Below, one piece after another: positions 35,231 to 46,001 of a stretch of DNA of 64,000 nt. The number at the start of each line of letters is the position of its first letter. Within the stretch, counting starts at the first letter, position 1. Made by a program: the position numbers and the translations under genes. Source of the DNA: Harmothoe impar (Eukaryota > Annelida > Polychaeta > Phyllodocida > Polynoidae). The stretch covers positions 59,993,773 to 60,057,772 of the forward strand of contig OX381707.1 in assembly GCA_947462335.1 (NCBI GenBank), read 5' to 3'. The notes beneath the pieces are model-generated. The model was given only the letters and a program-made list of their open reading frames with translations, did no database searches and was not told the origin of the DNA.

Positions 35231-38200
35231 TTTTTTTTTGAGTATGAGATGATGTAAATACACCAATCCCGTTTATTTTATCCTGGTGTACAGAAAGAAC
35301 TTGTTCAGCTCGGAAATATCCGACACCAGCATTAATTAAATACAACACTTCGCTTAGCTATTATAGTAAATGTCAAAGTATAACATATATATATCAACAA
35401 TTTAACAGACAGATATTTGGATTTCACAATTCTTTTTAGCTAACTTACGACATATATATATCGATACAGAAATGTATATAAGGGCGTATGAGAGGCATTG
35501 AAGTACCCACATTAACATATCACTTGCTAGGCCTAAAGCCCGCTCCATGCATACGCATGTGTTAATACTATCAATAAACCAATATAACCGAACCTCATGA
35601 GCTTAAACTGCTACTTTTTGGTGTGCGTTAACTAGATGCAGGAGAGGGCTACTCCTGTACCTCTGGTTTCAACATTCCACACTGAAGAAAAACCTCAATT
35701 GTGCAAAATTCTATTCTGCTGTAATATATAACAAATACTTATAATTCAATCAGGTAGTAATTGATACTGACTCGGTTCAATATGCATCAGGAAAGTATGA
35801 CGATGTAATTATATAATTATGGATAATTGGTGCTGCCCAGCCATTTCTTCCTGTTGAGCTTAAATTTCTCATAATCATCAATTAATCTAATATTTACAGG
35901 CAAGTTATTCCACAGTAAGGCACCTCTATACAATACACTTTTTTTGGTAGTTTCATTTTTTGGCTTAATTGTAGTAAATAGTAGGGCATCATGCGCTCTA
36001 GTATGTACCTGTCTATGGTTAACAATCTCATTATTATCTTGCTGCTTAAACATAAAGTTTACAATATGCATTATCCTACGAGGAGCCAGGGGTGAGATGG
36101 CAGCCTCTTGGTGTGTTAATATAGTAGGATATCTATGATCAACCCCTAGACACATCCTTAGAGCCTTGTTTTCAGCAGTTTGGATTTTATCCAAAATAAA
36201 TTTACCCGCAACATCATACAAAATATCGCCATAATCAATATGTGGCAGTATCATGGTCTTATACATTTTTAACCTAATATCAACAGTCATCGCATCCTTC
36301 AAAAAAGCCAGTTGATAAATCTTATATACAATTTTCCTAAATATCCCTTCTGCATGCTTATTAAAGTTCAGAACTGGATCTAAAGTGATACCTAGGTATT
36401 TGATGCTATTCACTCTCTCTATGGGTGTTGTGCCAAATAGGAGGGAGTGGTGATGGATTTCTTTCAGTTTTGCTCTAAGTCCAAAAATCATATAATTAGT
36501 TTTCTTCGCGTTTAACGTTAATTTATTTTTCTTGAACCATATATCTAAATTCACCAAATCCTCTTCCATATCATCAGTTAACCTCCCTATGTCATGACCA
36601 GTCCTAGATATCACCGTATCATCAGCATATAAATATAGCGAACAATTTTTTATTATTTTTCCTAGGTCATTTATATACACCAAAAACAGAGTAGGCCCCA
36701 ATATAGATCCCTGCGGGACACCACAAGTGACCAACCCCTCACTAGAGATTAGGTCATTTGCTGATGTGCGTTGCTTTCTGTTATGTAAATAGCAGGCAAG
36801 CCATTTGTGAAGAAGACCTCCGACACCACATTTTGACAATTTATCTAGTAAAATGGAATGATTTACTGTGTCGAAGGCCTTCTTCAGATCAATAAATGTG
36901 GACAAGGTGTATTGCCTCGTATTCATACCCTTATAGATGTCATCAATAAAATAACTTACAGTACCGGTAGTCGAGTGACCTGACCTGAACCCGCCTTGAT
37001 TTGGGTCCAAAATATTATTATCTTCTAAATAAGAGACCAGTTTTTTATTTACAATTTTTTCTAGCAGTTTACCTATGATTGGTAACAATGTTACTGGTCT
37101 TAGGTTCGATACCTCGGATTTGTCACCATCTTTTTGTAAGGGTACAATAGTTCCTATTTTCCATACATCTGGAATACTACTAGTAGAGAACGAGTGGTTA
37201 AATAGATTAACTATCTGATCAGGCACTGCTGACATTGCATCTTTTAAAGCCTGAGAGGAGATTTTATCAATGCATGACGACTTAGTAGTATCTATGTCCT
37301 TAATTAAACCTATAACCTCGGCTACACTCGTCTCCATATTGAATACACCCATATCAAGCGTATCACCATCGTATGTCCAAGGCACATCATAATTCCTGGC
37401 AAGGTTAGGACCAATGTTCAAGAAAAAATTATTAATGAAATCAGGTGTATCACCGTCTTCCACTAACACACCTCTGACACTGTCCTTCAACTTGAAATGT
37501 GGTACCCCCCTATCACCTTTGACTAGACCATTTATTATCCTCCAGAATTTCTTGCTATCTTTCTGGTTAGCTTCAAGACTGTCTCTAATAAATTTACTTT
37601 TGGCTTTTTTAATGAATTTATTTACACTATTTCTTAGTCTACTCGCAATTTGCCAATCATCTGCTCTTTTACTTTTTATAGCCTTGGATAAGGCCTTATC
37701 CTTATCTTGTATAAGTTCTAGAATATGGTCGGTGATCCAGGGGGCCCTATCTTTCTTCACCTTGAAAGTCTTGACAGGGCACATAATGTCCAACTCGTTA
37801 GTAAACATGTTTAGTATAAATTGCCATCTTTCATTTATATTTTCACAATCATCAATAGGACCCCAATCGGCATTCCTAATACAAGCTTTGAACAAGTCTG
37901 CATTATAGTGCTTGTACGTCCTACCCTCGAATGATACTTTCTCATTCACATAGTAGTGATCAATCAGTGTAATTCCTACCATGAGGTGATCACTCAGATT
38001 CCATTTTCTCATAAAAGACTCATATAACTTGGAGGTGTTCGTCACAACCCAGTCTAGGCATGTACTAGATGTCTCATTAGACCTTGTGGGTTTATCAATT
38101 ATTTGTGTAAGACCCAGAATATTCATACAAATTTTCATTAATCTTGTCGAGACCTTGGTGAGATTAAGATAATCGAAATTAAAATCGCCCATTATCATTA

Positions 38201-39508
38201 AGTCTTTGCGTCTCAATTGAGCACGACTGATCAGATCTAATTTCTTGGCCTCATAGCCATCCACGCTAAGGAGAATTTTTCTGGCCATGTCATCGTCATC
38301 GTTGTACTGGGCTATACGGTACCAGTATAGCTGCTCCGAACTATGCCAAATAATGCCTTCATGTTCTATCTCACATTGGTACATGTTGGACAAGAAGGCA
38401 TGGTGCGACTGAAAACATGTACCTAGGGGGATCTTAACCAGCTTGGCTGCTTCCATCGTGACCTCTGCAGGTAGTTGGTATATGTCCCTGTACGTCATCA
38501 CCTTGTCTCCTACCTCCAGCTTCCCACCCTTCACTTTAGACTCCAGACCGTTCTGTTTCGCTACCTTGGATAGGCACCTCAGCTCTTTCCTTTCACTCTG
38601 TTGTTCTAGGCTGAGATCGTCTGACACGTATACATATTCCCATCGCTTCTTATGTTTCATGTTACCTATTTCTTGAAACAATTTTAGCTTGTGCTCCAGG
38701 TCCTTAAACCTAATCAAAATGTTTCTCGGTCTGGTCTGGTTGGCTTTCTGCTTCCCTATCCTGTACGCTGCGTCCAGTTGAACCCTCTCATTGCCTTTAA
38801 TAGCGCCAATGTCTGACATTAAATCAATGAGAATTTTCCTGGGTGTGTCGCCCTGTTTCTCAGGTACCCCCTCAATGATTATGTTTGGACGCTTCAGCAT
38901 CTCGTCGTTCTGCCTGACACGGAGGGATAGCTTGTCAACCTTATATTCAAGCCTATCTTTGTCCAGCTCTAATTGCCTACAATATTGAGTCGATTTACAA
39001 CGATACTCCTCTAGGTCCTCAAGGCGCTCTTTCAACCCGGAGACCACCAAGTCGTTAGATGTAACGTATGTATCTATTGCTACCTTATTTTCATCAATTT
39101 TCGTGGTTAATCCTGATAGTGTATTATCAATCGAACCAAGGCGTGCCAGAGTCGATTCATTGATCTTCTTGATGTCCTCCATGAATTTAAGAATAGCGTT
39201 GTCGCTGGCGGGCTCCCCCATAGTGGCGGCGGGTTTGTTTACCTTAGTAACAGTGTCTAAGGCTATGGCAGGTGCTGGTATATCGCCCACCTTGCTTTTA
39301 CGCTGGCTCCGCGTCTTTATTCCCTCGGTGTTGCTGTCCATCTAGTCCTCCCATAGGTTCCTTGTTAAACCCTCGGTGAGTTGAGACATTCATATATCTC
39401 TAAGACTGGACTGAATTATTAGGCTGCATTATGAACCCGATGTTAGTGGATTTGTATGCGAGCCCTCGCTGAGTCTAGCCGCTGCCGTTCGTCGCCATCT
39501 TTGTATGT
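35231..39508 (-). mobile_element. LINE insertion (about 4.3 kb), minus strand
   Basis: The element runs from a 5' end near 39508, where the minus strand reads ACAAAGATGGCGACG (a YY1-like motif near the start, as in mammalian L1), through one long frame, to a 3' untranslated region ending in A9 (T run at 35232-35240). Boundaries are supported by an uninterrupted paralogue of the target at 33105-33190: TTTCTTGTATAATTAC matches 35206-35221 and TCATAAATGAAGTACCTAT matches 39518-39536. A short duplication GAGT may flank it. By its reverse transcriptase it belongs to the CR1/L2/Daphne-Crack (Jockey-like) group; the clade is not certain. Confidence 0.8.
35818..39341 (-). CDS. LINE polyprotein: ORF1-NADAR-(truncated EN)-RT fusion
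   Basis: The frame has 1174 codons, ATG at 39341 and TAA at 35820-35818. Order: residues 50-150 a coiled coil; about 151-290 an L1-ORF1 (transposase 22)-like RRM and C-terminal domain starting RPNIIIEGVPE; about 309-371 the first part of a NADAR/YbiA-like domain (FLSNMYQCEIEHEGIIWHSS, EQLYW, ARKILLS, EAKKL). Then an abrupt join to the C-terminal part of an AP-like endonuclease (GDFNFD at 385, SDH at 450). About 690-960 is the reverse transcriptase, with AFDTVNHSILL, PQGSILGP and YADD (905-908). The endonuclease lacks its N-terminal catalytic half and the NADAR domain its C-terminal part, so an internal in-frame deletion probably fused two ORFs. Reverse transcriptase looks intact; autonomous mobility is unlikely. 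Frames inside it on the plus strand are shadows. Confidence 0.9.
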
Positions 39509-39626
39509 CATAAATGAGTCATAAATGAAGTACCTATATGGGAACCACATGACATGCATAGCATAGTTATGTAGTAGTGACAGGACGTGTACCAATCTGT
39601 ACGCGAAATACAGTGAAGGAGCCTTA

Positions 39627-39958
39627 GGCTGTGTCTCACGACCTTGGGACAATGTTTTTGTCTCTGATCGGGTGCCGTCTCTGACCGGCTACCGTCTCTT
39701 ACCGGCTGCCATCTCTGACCAGGTGTCAGAAAAAGGTGTTTTAAAAAGAATTATACTCATATATATAAGGATTTGGAAAAACGTTATGGCGGTTGTTATG
39801 TAATCATAGTTATAATTATAATTAGCCTCATGCTGTTAGTATTTTGACCTTATCAAGCCAAGCCGGTCAGAGACGACACCCGGTCAGAGACGGCACCTGG
39901 TCAGAGACGGCACCCGGTCAGAGACAAAAACATTGTCCCAAGGTCGTGAGACACAGCC
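39627..39958. mobile_element. 332-bp foldback with four 17-bp repeats per arm
   Basis: Both ends read GGCTGTGTCTCACGACCTTG (inverted at the right end, 39939-39958). Each arm contains four tandem 17-bp units of the type GTCTCTGACCGGGTGCC (left about 39660-39727, right about 39862-39925 inverted). The AT-rich loop lies between. Sequence on both sides (GTACCAATCTGTACGC at left, AGATTGGTACGAGG at right) is itself inverted, so the element is embedded in an older palindrome like the one at 40022-40207. Confidence 0.8.
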
Positions 39959-40021
39959 CTCATAGATTGGTACGAGGCCTAAAACTACTTTATACCACTA
40001 GCTGTATGCAGTATACAAGAT

Positions 40022-40207
40022 TTATGAAATGCTTTGTTCTCCGTGCCCGCTGTGGTATAAGTAGTAGTTATAGGACGAGTACCAATCCTGTACGCAAAAT
40101 ACAGTGAATGGAGCCTTATAGGCCTTATAGGCTCCCTTCACTGAATACCCCATACAGGCTTGGTACAACGCTTATAACTACTACTTATACCACACGAGGC
40201 ATTTCAT
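40022..40207. mobile_element. Palindromic MITE, ~90-bp arms
   Basis: TATGAAATGC...GTGGTATAAGTAGTAG at the left is matched inverted by CTACTACTTATACCAC...GCATTTCATTA at the right. Inner parts pair too (GTACCAATCCTGTACGC with ATACAGGCTTGGTAC; GGAGCCTATA around the centre near 40125). Arms have indels. Parts recur at 39515-39626 and 33137-33190. Confidence 0.65.
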
Positions 40208-41977
40208 TACTTTTGGTTCTCAGGCACAGTTAGAAGGTGTTAGGCTAGTGGTGATATCTGATCAGGATGTATCAGATTACTACAAACTGTGGCTTGGGAA
40301 AGACCTCTGACCCAAAGTTGACATTATATTGCTTTTAATGGGCTTTACGACCATGGAGATAACAACACTGAGTCACTGGTCCAGAGCAGGCTGGGCTTCA
40401 GGATAGACTGTATATAATATTATCCTATCTCGTACCATGAGATAGACAGGAGATAAAGGAACCATCGCACTAGCTATCTTGCACCTGCACAATCGATTGG
40501 TTCCTCCTAGCCCAGACAGTCGGCCTGGTAAAGTATCGACAGTCAATGACCAGATGAGGGGTGCCTGGATACGTGTGCACTCTAGGCGACCCCAGGTGAT
40601 GTATCACATTCACCAACAGACACAGATACCCATGTATACTATGCAATACCACTACATATTATAATACTGAATGAAGTCATCAAATGGTAATGTGTCGATT
40701 CGCTCTCGGCAAGGGGCCCACATAGGAGATATTTTGTAATGGCAAAACATACATATCCCGAATTTATGATATGCCTATAATAATTGAATTGTGTAAAAAA
40801 ACATTGTTGGAATAAACAATAAACAGTGAGGGTGATATTGAATCTAATTCTGGAAACAGCTACATAATCAAGGAAATAGTCTCTATAGGTAGGGAGTTGC
40901 ATACATTTTGAAAATATGATGGAATTGGTCTAGCCGAATAGAGCATTGTGACAGCTTTCCAGAACTATTTTGATTATCTTCCTATGTATAAAACATTTTA
41001 AATGTATGTATTCATGTGTATCTCATGATACATATATATATATATGGCTATTTAAATTCATACATAACTGGCTGATTAGTGGTCACAGTCCAGTGGTCTG
41101 TTTGCCCATCGCACTTTCCACATAAATGGCAACGATCAAGTTTATGTAACTCGACGTATATGAGTGTTTTGTTGTGATTACCTCTGCAGTGGATATTGGC
41201 TGGACATCCCTCCGCCGCCTACTAATCGGCCACAACAAACACATATTGCTTCACCCCCCCCCCCCCACCCCCACATGCAACTCCCTTCTCCTATAAATTG
41301 TGTTGACTTTGACCTTACCAAACTTTATCACTCCCCCTGCCTCCAAATCAATAGGCGTGTGATTTACATCACAGGAGACTCAGGGTGTCAGGCTACTCCA
41401 ATGTATTTTGTCTGCTTTGTTTACACAGTAACCACAGAATGTGGCTTACTATTTATTTTTTGTTACAGAAGACAGAGTTATATAAATTATCCATGAAATC
41501 TGGGAGTTCACTTCTGGTTCACGTATGATTGTACAGGTTATCTAGTGAAAAACAGATACTTGTGCTCCAAATGGATTGTATTTTCAGTGGTGCTGGATGA
41601 TTTGGTTCTGGGGCCTTTGGTTACGCTGATGTCGGCATGTGTCCTTCATGTGTGTATTGTACGCAGCGACACTGACCTTTGTATGGGTTAGTGACACGAG
41701 ACAAAACTATGTAGTGACATGGGATATGACACTTTCAAGAAAATCTATGTGGTGACATGGTTATGGTTTGACACACAACTTATAGGATTATTTGAGGAAG
41801 GCGGGTGAGAGAAATATCCTGTCTACATCTAGGTAGGTTGAGAAATATCAGGTCTTTATTCTAAATGTCACTAGGGCAGCCTGTTGAAAAAAGCTTTAAT
41901 TGTGTAACATCAGAAGAGAAGTACAGATTGGCTCTGATTCTATTGGTCATATGGGTTGTCTAAAATGGTTCACCTTA
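40208..41977. other. Intergenic DNA, nothing recognised
   Basis: No gene or RNA is evident. Open frames of 60-110 codons have no domains. A C-rich run at 41255-41273 is the only low-complexity feature. Confidence 0.4.
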
Positions 41978-42824
41978 GGGAACATTCACAGACGACGTCA
42001 TCTGCTAGGGGTGGGTGGGTCTTTGGGTTTAGTGACAAAGAGTAACATGGGGGTGTGGGGGGGGGGGGGGGGGGGTCAGTGTCTGTGTGACATAACCTTT
42101 TCAAATCCAGGCATATTTATGAATAAAAACAACAATACAAGCCATTGATAAAATGAAAAGAAAATGACTAATTAGGATAAGGAAATTACCGTGATATTGT
42201 GCATAAATTATTATTGTGACTGATATCAATATATGCCCTGGCGTTTATTAGTCTGAAGGCATGATTCCCCCTGCATATACAAGACAGACGCTTATCAAAG
42301 ATATCAATCCTTTAAGGGGGGGGGGGGGCAAAGTTATTAATTAACTCTGGGAGCAAGCAGTTTTTGCAGAAATTTTCCCCAGGGGCGAGGCTTTGTTAAT
42401 TCCAATAGAGTTATAGTCAATGCTCGGCTATAGCGTCAACTGTAGTTGATGCTTGCCTAGCCATGGCACTATATAGTTGATACTTGCTCACATAGGGTCA
42501 AGATATATTTGAAGACCCCAGATGCGTATACAAGACCCGCTCTTATTCAAACCTGGCACTTGCACCAAGTTATAATATAGCCATTTTTCAGTGAGTATAA
42601 ACTATGGAAGTTATAGATAAATCTGGCCAATTGGTATGCCTATATTAATTTGAACTGTTTCAGACTGAATTTAGAGGGTTAGCTGGCAGGGGGGGGGCTT
42701 CAAAATTAGTGACAACTTTCTTAGGGGGGTTATTGTTGGAAGGTGACAAAAGGTGACAAGGGAGTGAGGGGGGGGGGTCATGAAAATGACCCCAAAAAAG
42801 GTGATGTCATTTGTGAATGTTCCC
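41978..42824. mobile_element. MITE of the GGGAACATTCACA family, copy A
   Basis: The left end is GGGAACATTCACAGACGACG and the right end is the inverse ATTTGTGAATGTTCCC. Interior phrases GTGGGTGGGTCTTTG, ATATTTATGAATAAAAACAACAA and GGCATGATTCCCCCTGCATA recur in the same order in copy B at 58730-59489. It includes G runs of up to about 18 bases (42057-42074). No coding capacity. Confidence 0.75.
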
Positions 42825-43342
42825 TTTCCAATCTTTCCATAGAGCCCAGTGTTAAACAGAAAAAAGTGATTTCTTGATTCAAGAAAGTGGAAAAGGTTTG
42901 ACATTAATTTAAACAAAGTTAGGAAAAAACTTTCCGTGTTTTGTCAACATGGTTGGATGTAGGATACTCCAATTTGACATGAAACGACAACAATTTGACA
43001 TGGATAGTAGAGGAAATATAACTGTGTGAAATTATTGAATTGAAGCTGTCTCAATCAAGGATTAGAATCGCCTCACTAGACTCAGGGATACACCCTGAAT
43101 CAACCAGTAAGTTGTCAGAGTTCACACTAACGACAACTCCCCTCTACTTGAAAACGTGTGCCTGTCCAGACAGACCTCCAGTGGTGCTATTCCCTAATAT
43201 AGGTGGCATGTTCACAGATACATGCTGTAAAGTAATAAAGCATGTCCCAGCCATATGTGCACTATGTGATCGAGGTGGAATTAACAAATGATAAATCACT
43301 CTAATATGATACATACCAGGCATACCTGGACCATGACTCGAC
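42825..43342. other. Intergenic, nothing recognised
   Basis: A frame of 83 codons at 43040-43291 has several cysteines but no recognisable domain, and I do not call it a gene. Confidence 0.35.
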
Positions 43343-46001
43343 TACACTGATAATAAAACCTATAGTCAGTACTGACTATACCATCATATTTTGACCCCCG
43401 TAGTCAGAGGACTATACAACTTAGTCACATATTAGTCATAAAGATAGTCAGGAGTGACTATATGTGGATCACACAAATTGATGATGTCACAGGAATGTGT
43501 GCACAGGAAACAGTTAGGATTCAAATTTGAATGGTCCATGGACTTCAGGTAGGCACATCCTCTCCTTAACCACTGTTCTATGGATAACCCTGCTTGTTAT
43601 ATGTTATGTTACAGTTGACTATGACAACTAAAGATGTTATAGGTTGCATAAGTTCTCATGTTTGATAGAGTTATCATGGTATTTTGTTCCAATTTTGATA
43701 ACATAGAAATACATGAACAGTGTATATCTAGGCTGACAAAGCATGATAGACCTATACAGGAGCCTGTCACCTGCGCTGCCTTATCCTAGCCTGCCCCCTG
43801 GCCTGCCTTATCCTAGCTTGTCCCCTGGCCTGCCTTAATCTAGCTTGTCCACTGGCCTGCCTTATCCTAGCCTTTCACCTGCACTGCCTTACCCTAGCCT
43901 GTCCCCTGCCCTGCCTCATCCTAGCCTGTCCTATCCTAGCCTGCCCCTGCCCTGCCTCATCCTAGCCTATCCCTGACCTGATTTATCCTAGCCTGTCCCC
44001 TGCCCTGCCTTATCCTAGCTTGTCCCCTGCCCTGCCTTATCCTAGCCTGTCACCTGCTCTGCCTTATCCTAGCTTGTCCCCTGCCCTGCTTTATCCTAGC
44101 CTGTCCCCTGCCTTGCCTTATCCTAGCTTGTCCCTTGGCCTGCCTTATCCTAGCTTGGCCCCTGCTCTGCTTTATACTAGCCTGTCCCTGCCTTGCCCTA
44201 TTCTAGATTGTCCCTTGGCCTGCCTCATCCTAGCTTGTCCCCTGGCCTAGCTTATGCTAGCCTGTCACCTGCTCTGCCTTATCCTAGCCTCTCACCTGCC
44301 CTGCCTTACCCTAGCCTGTCCCCTGCCCTGCCTCATCCTAGCCTGTTCCTGACCTACCCTATCATAGCCTGTCCCTGGCCTATTCTAGCCTATCAACTGC
44401 TCTGCCTTATCCTAGCCTGTCCCCTGCCCTGCCTTATCCTAGCCTGTCCCTGCCGTGCCCTATCCTAGCCTGTCCCCTGCCTTGCCTTATCCTATATTGT
44501 CCCTGCCCTGCCTTATTCTTGTCTGTCCCTGCCCTGCCTCATCCTAGCCTGTCCCTGCCCTGCCTTATCCTAGCTTTCCCCTGGCCTGCCTAATCCTAGC
44601 CTGTCACCTGCCCTGCCTTACCCGAGCCTGTCCCCTGGCCTGCCTCATCCTAGCCTGTCCTATCCTAGCCAGTCCCTGGCCTGCCTCATCCTAGCCTATC
44701 CCTGACCTGATTTATCCTAGCCTATCCCCTGCCCTGCCTTATCCTAGCTTGTCCCCTGCCCTGCCTCATCCTAGCCTGTCACATGCTCTGCCTTATCCTA
44801 GCTTGTCCCCTGCCCTGCTTTATCCTAGCCTGTCCCCTGCCTTGCCTTATCCTAGCTTGTCCCTTGGCCTGCCTTATCCTAGCTTATCCCCTGCCCTTCT
44901 TTATCCTAGCCTGTCCCCTGCCTTGCCTTATTCTAGCTTGTCCCTTGGCCTGCCTTATCTTAGATTGTCCCCTGGCCTACCTTATGCTAGCCTGTCCCCT
45001 GGCCTGCCTTATCCTAGCCTGTCCCCTGCCCTGCCTTACCCTAGCCTGTCCCCTGCCCTGCCTCACCCTAGCCTGTTCCTGCCCTGCCCTATCATAGCCT
45101 GTCCCTGGCCTATCCTAGCCTATCACCTGCTCTGCTTTATCCTAGCCTGTCCCCTGCCCTGCCTTATCCTAGCCTGTCCCTGCCCTGCCCTATCCTAGCC
45201 TGTCCCCTGCCCTGCCTTATCCTAGCCTGTCCCTGCCCTGCCTCATCCTAGCCTGTCCCTGCCCTGCCTTATCCTAGCTTTCCCCTGCCCTTCCTCATCC
45301 TAGCCTATCCCTGCCCTGTTCTATCCTAGCTTGTCCCCTGGCCTGCCTTATCCTAGCCTGTCACCTGCCCTGCCTTACCCTAGCCTGTCACCTGCCCTGC
45401 CTCATCCTAGCCTGTCCCTGGCCTGCCCTATCCCAGCCTGTCCCTTGCCTGGCTCATCCTAGCCTATCCCTGATCTGATTTATCCTAGCCTGTCCCCTAC
45501 CCTGCCTTATCCTATATTGTCCCCTATCCTGCCTTATCCTAGCCTGTCCCCTGCCCTGCCTCATCCTAGCCTGTCCCTGCCCTGCCCTATCCCAGCCTGT
45601 GCCCTGGCCTGCCTTATGCTAGCCTGTCCCTGCCCTGCCTCATCCTAGCCTGTCCCTTGGCCTGCCTTATCCTAGCCTGCCCCCTGCCCTGCCTTATCCT
45701 AGCCTGTCCCCTGCCCTGCTGAACCTTTACCTACCTTCAGTACTTAAGTTTCCTCATTTCTCATGATTGACTATATATATTAGTCATAGTGACTACTTTA
45801 GACCATGAAACCATTAAATTCATAGTCATTTGACTATATAGCCCAAATCAGCCAATTTAATGGCTGACTATAGGTTTACTATATGACTAACTTATGTTTG
45901 ACATAGGTGACTAACTTGGTATAGTCGTTTTTGCTACATTCATGTGACTATAGAAATGTAGTCCGTAGTGACTAACATTTCCAGGTCCATTATTATCAGT
46001 G
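43343..46001. mobile_element. Inverted-repeat element with a minisatellite core
   Basis: The left end (TA)CACTGATAATAA at 43343 is matched by the inverted right end TTATTATCAGTG(TA) at 45988-46001. Subterminal zones on both sides (43355-43470 and 45763-45985) are full of AGTCA/TGACT and TATAGTCA phrases in both orientations. The middle is the minisatellite at 43760-45720. TA dinucleotides at both borders would fit a TA target duplication (Tc1/mariner-like), but the superfamily is not certain. No transposase frame is present. Confidence 0.65.
43760..45720. repeat. 27-bp minisatellite, about 2 kb
   Basis: The unit is CCTAGCCTGTCCCCTGCCCTGCCTTAT with many variants (about 25-27 bp), around 70 copies. 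Because 27 is a multiple of 3, it creates long open frames of SPALPYPSL-type repeats on the plus strand; these are not genes. Higher-order duplication is visible: the blocks at about 43990-44340 and 44730-45080 share the same order of variants. Confidence 0.95.

Noticed and set aside
37414..37908. 164-codon plus-strand frame
   Set aside because: Antisense shadow of the LINE coding sequence.
43990..45200. Long plus-strand frames of LSPALPYPS-type repeats
   Set aside because: The frames exist only because the 27-bp minisatellite unit is a multiple of three; several frames are open at once and there is no start context or codon bias.
43760..45720. CRISPR array
   Set aside because: The unit is continuous without unique spacers, and the genome is clearly animal.
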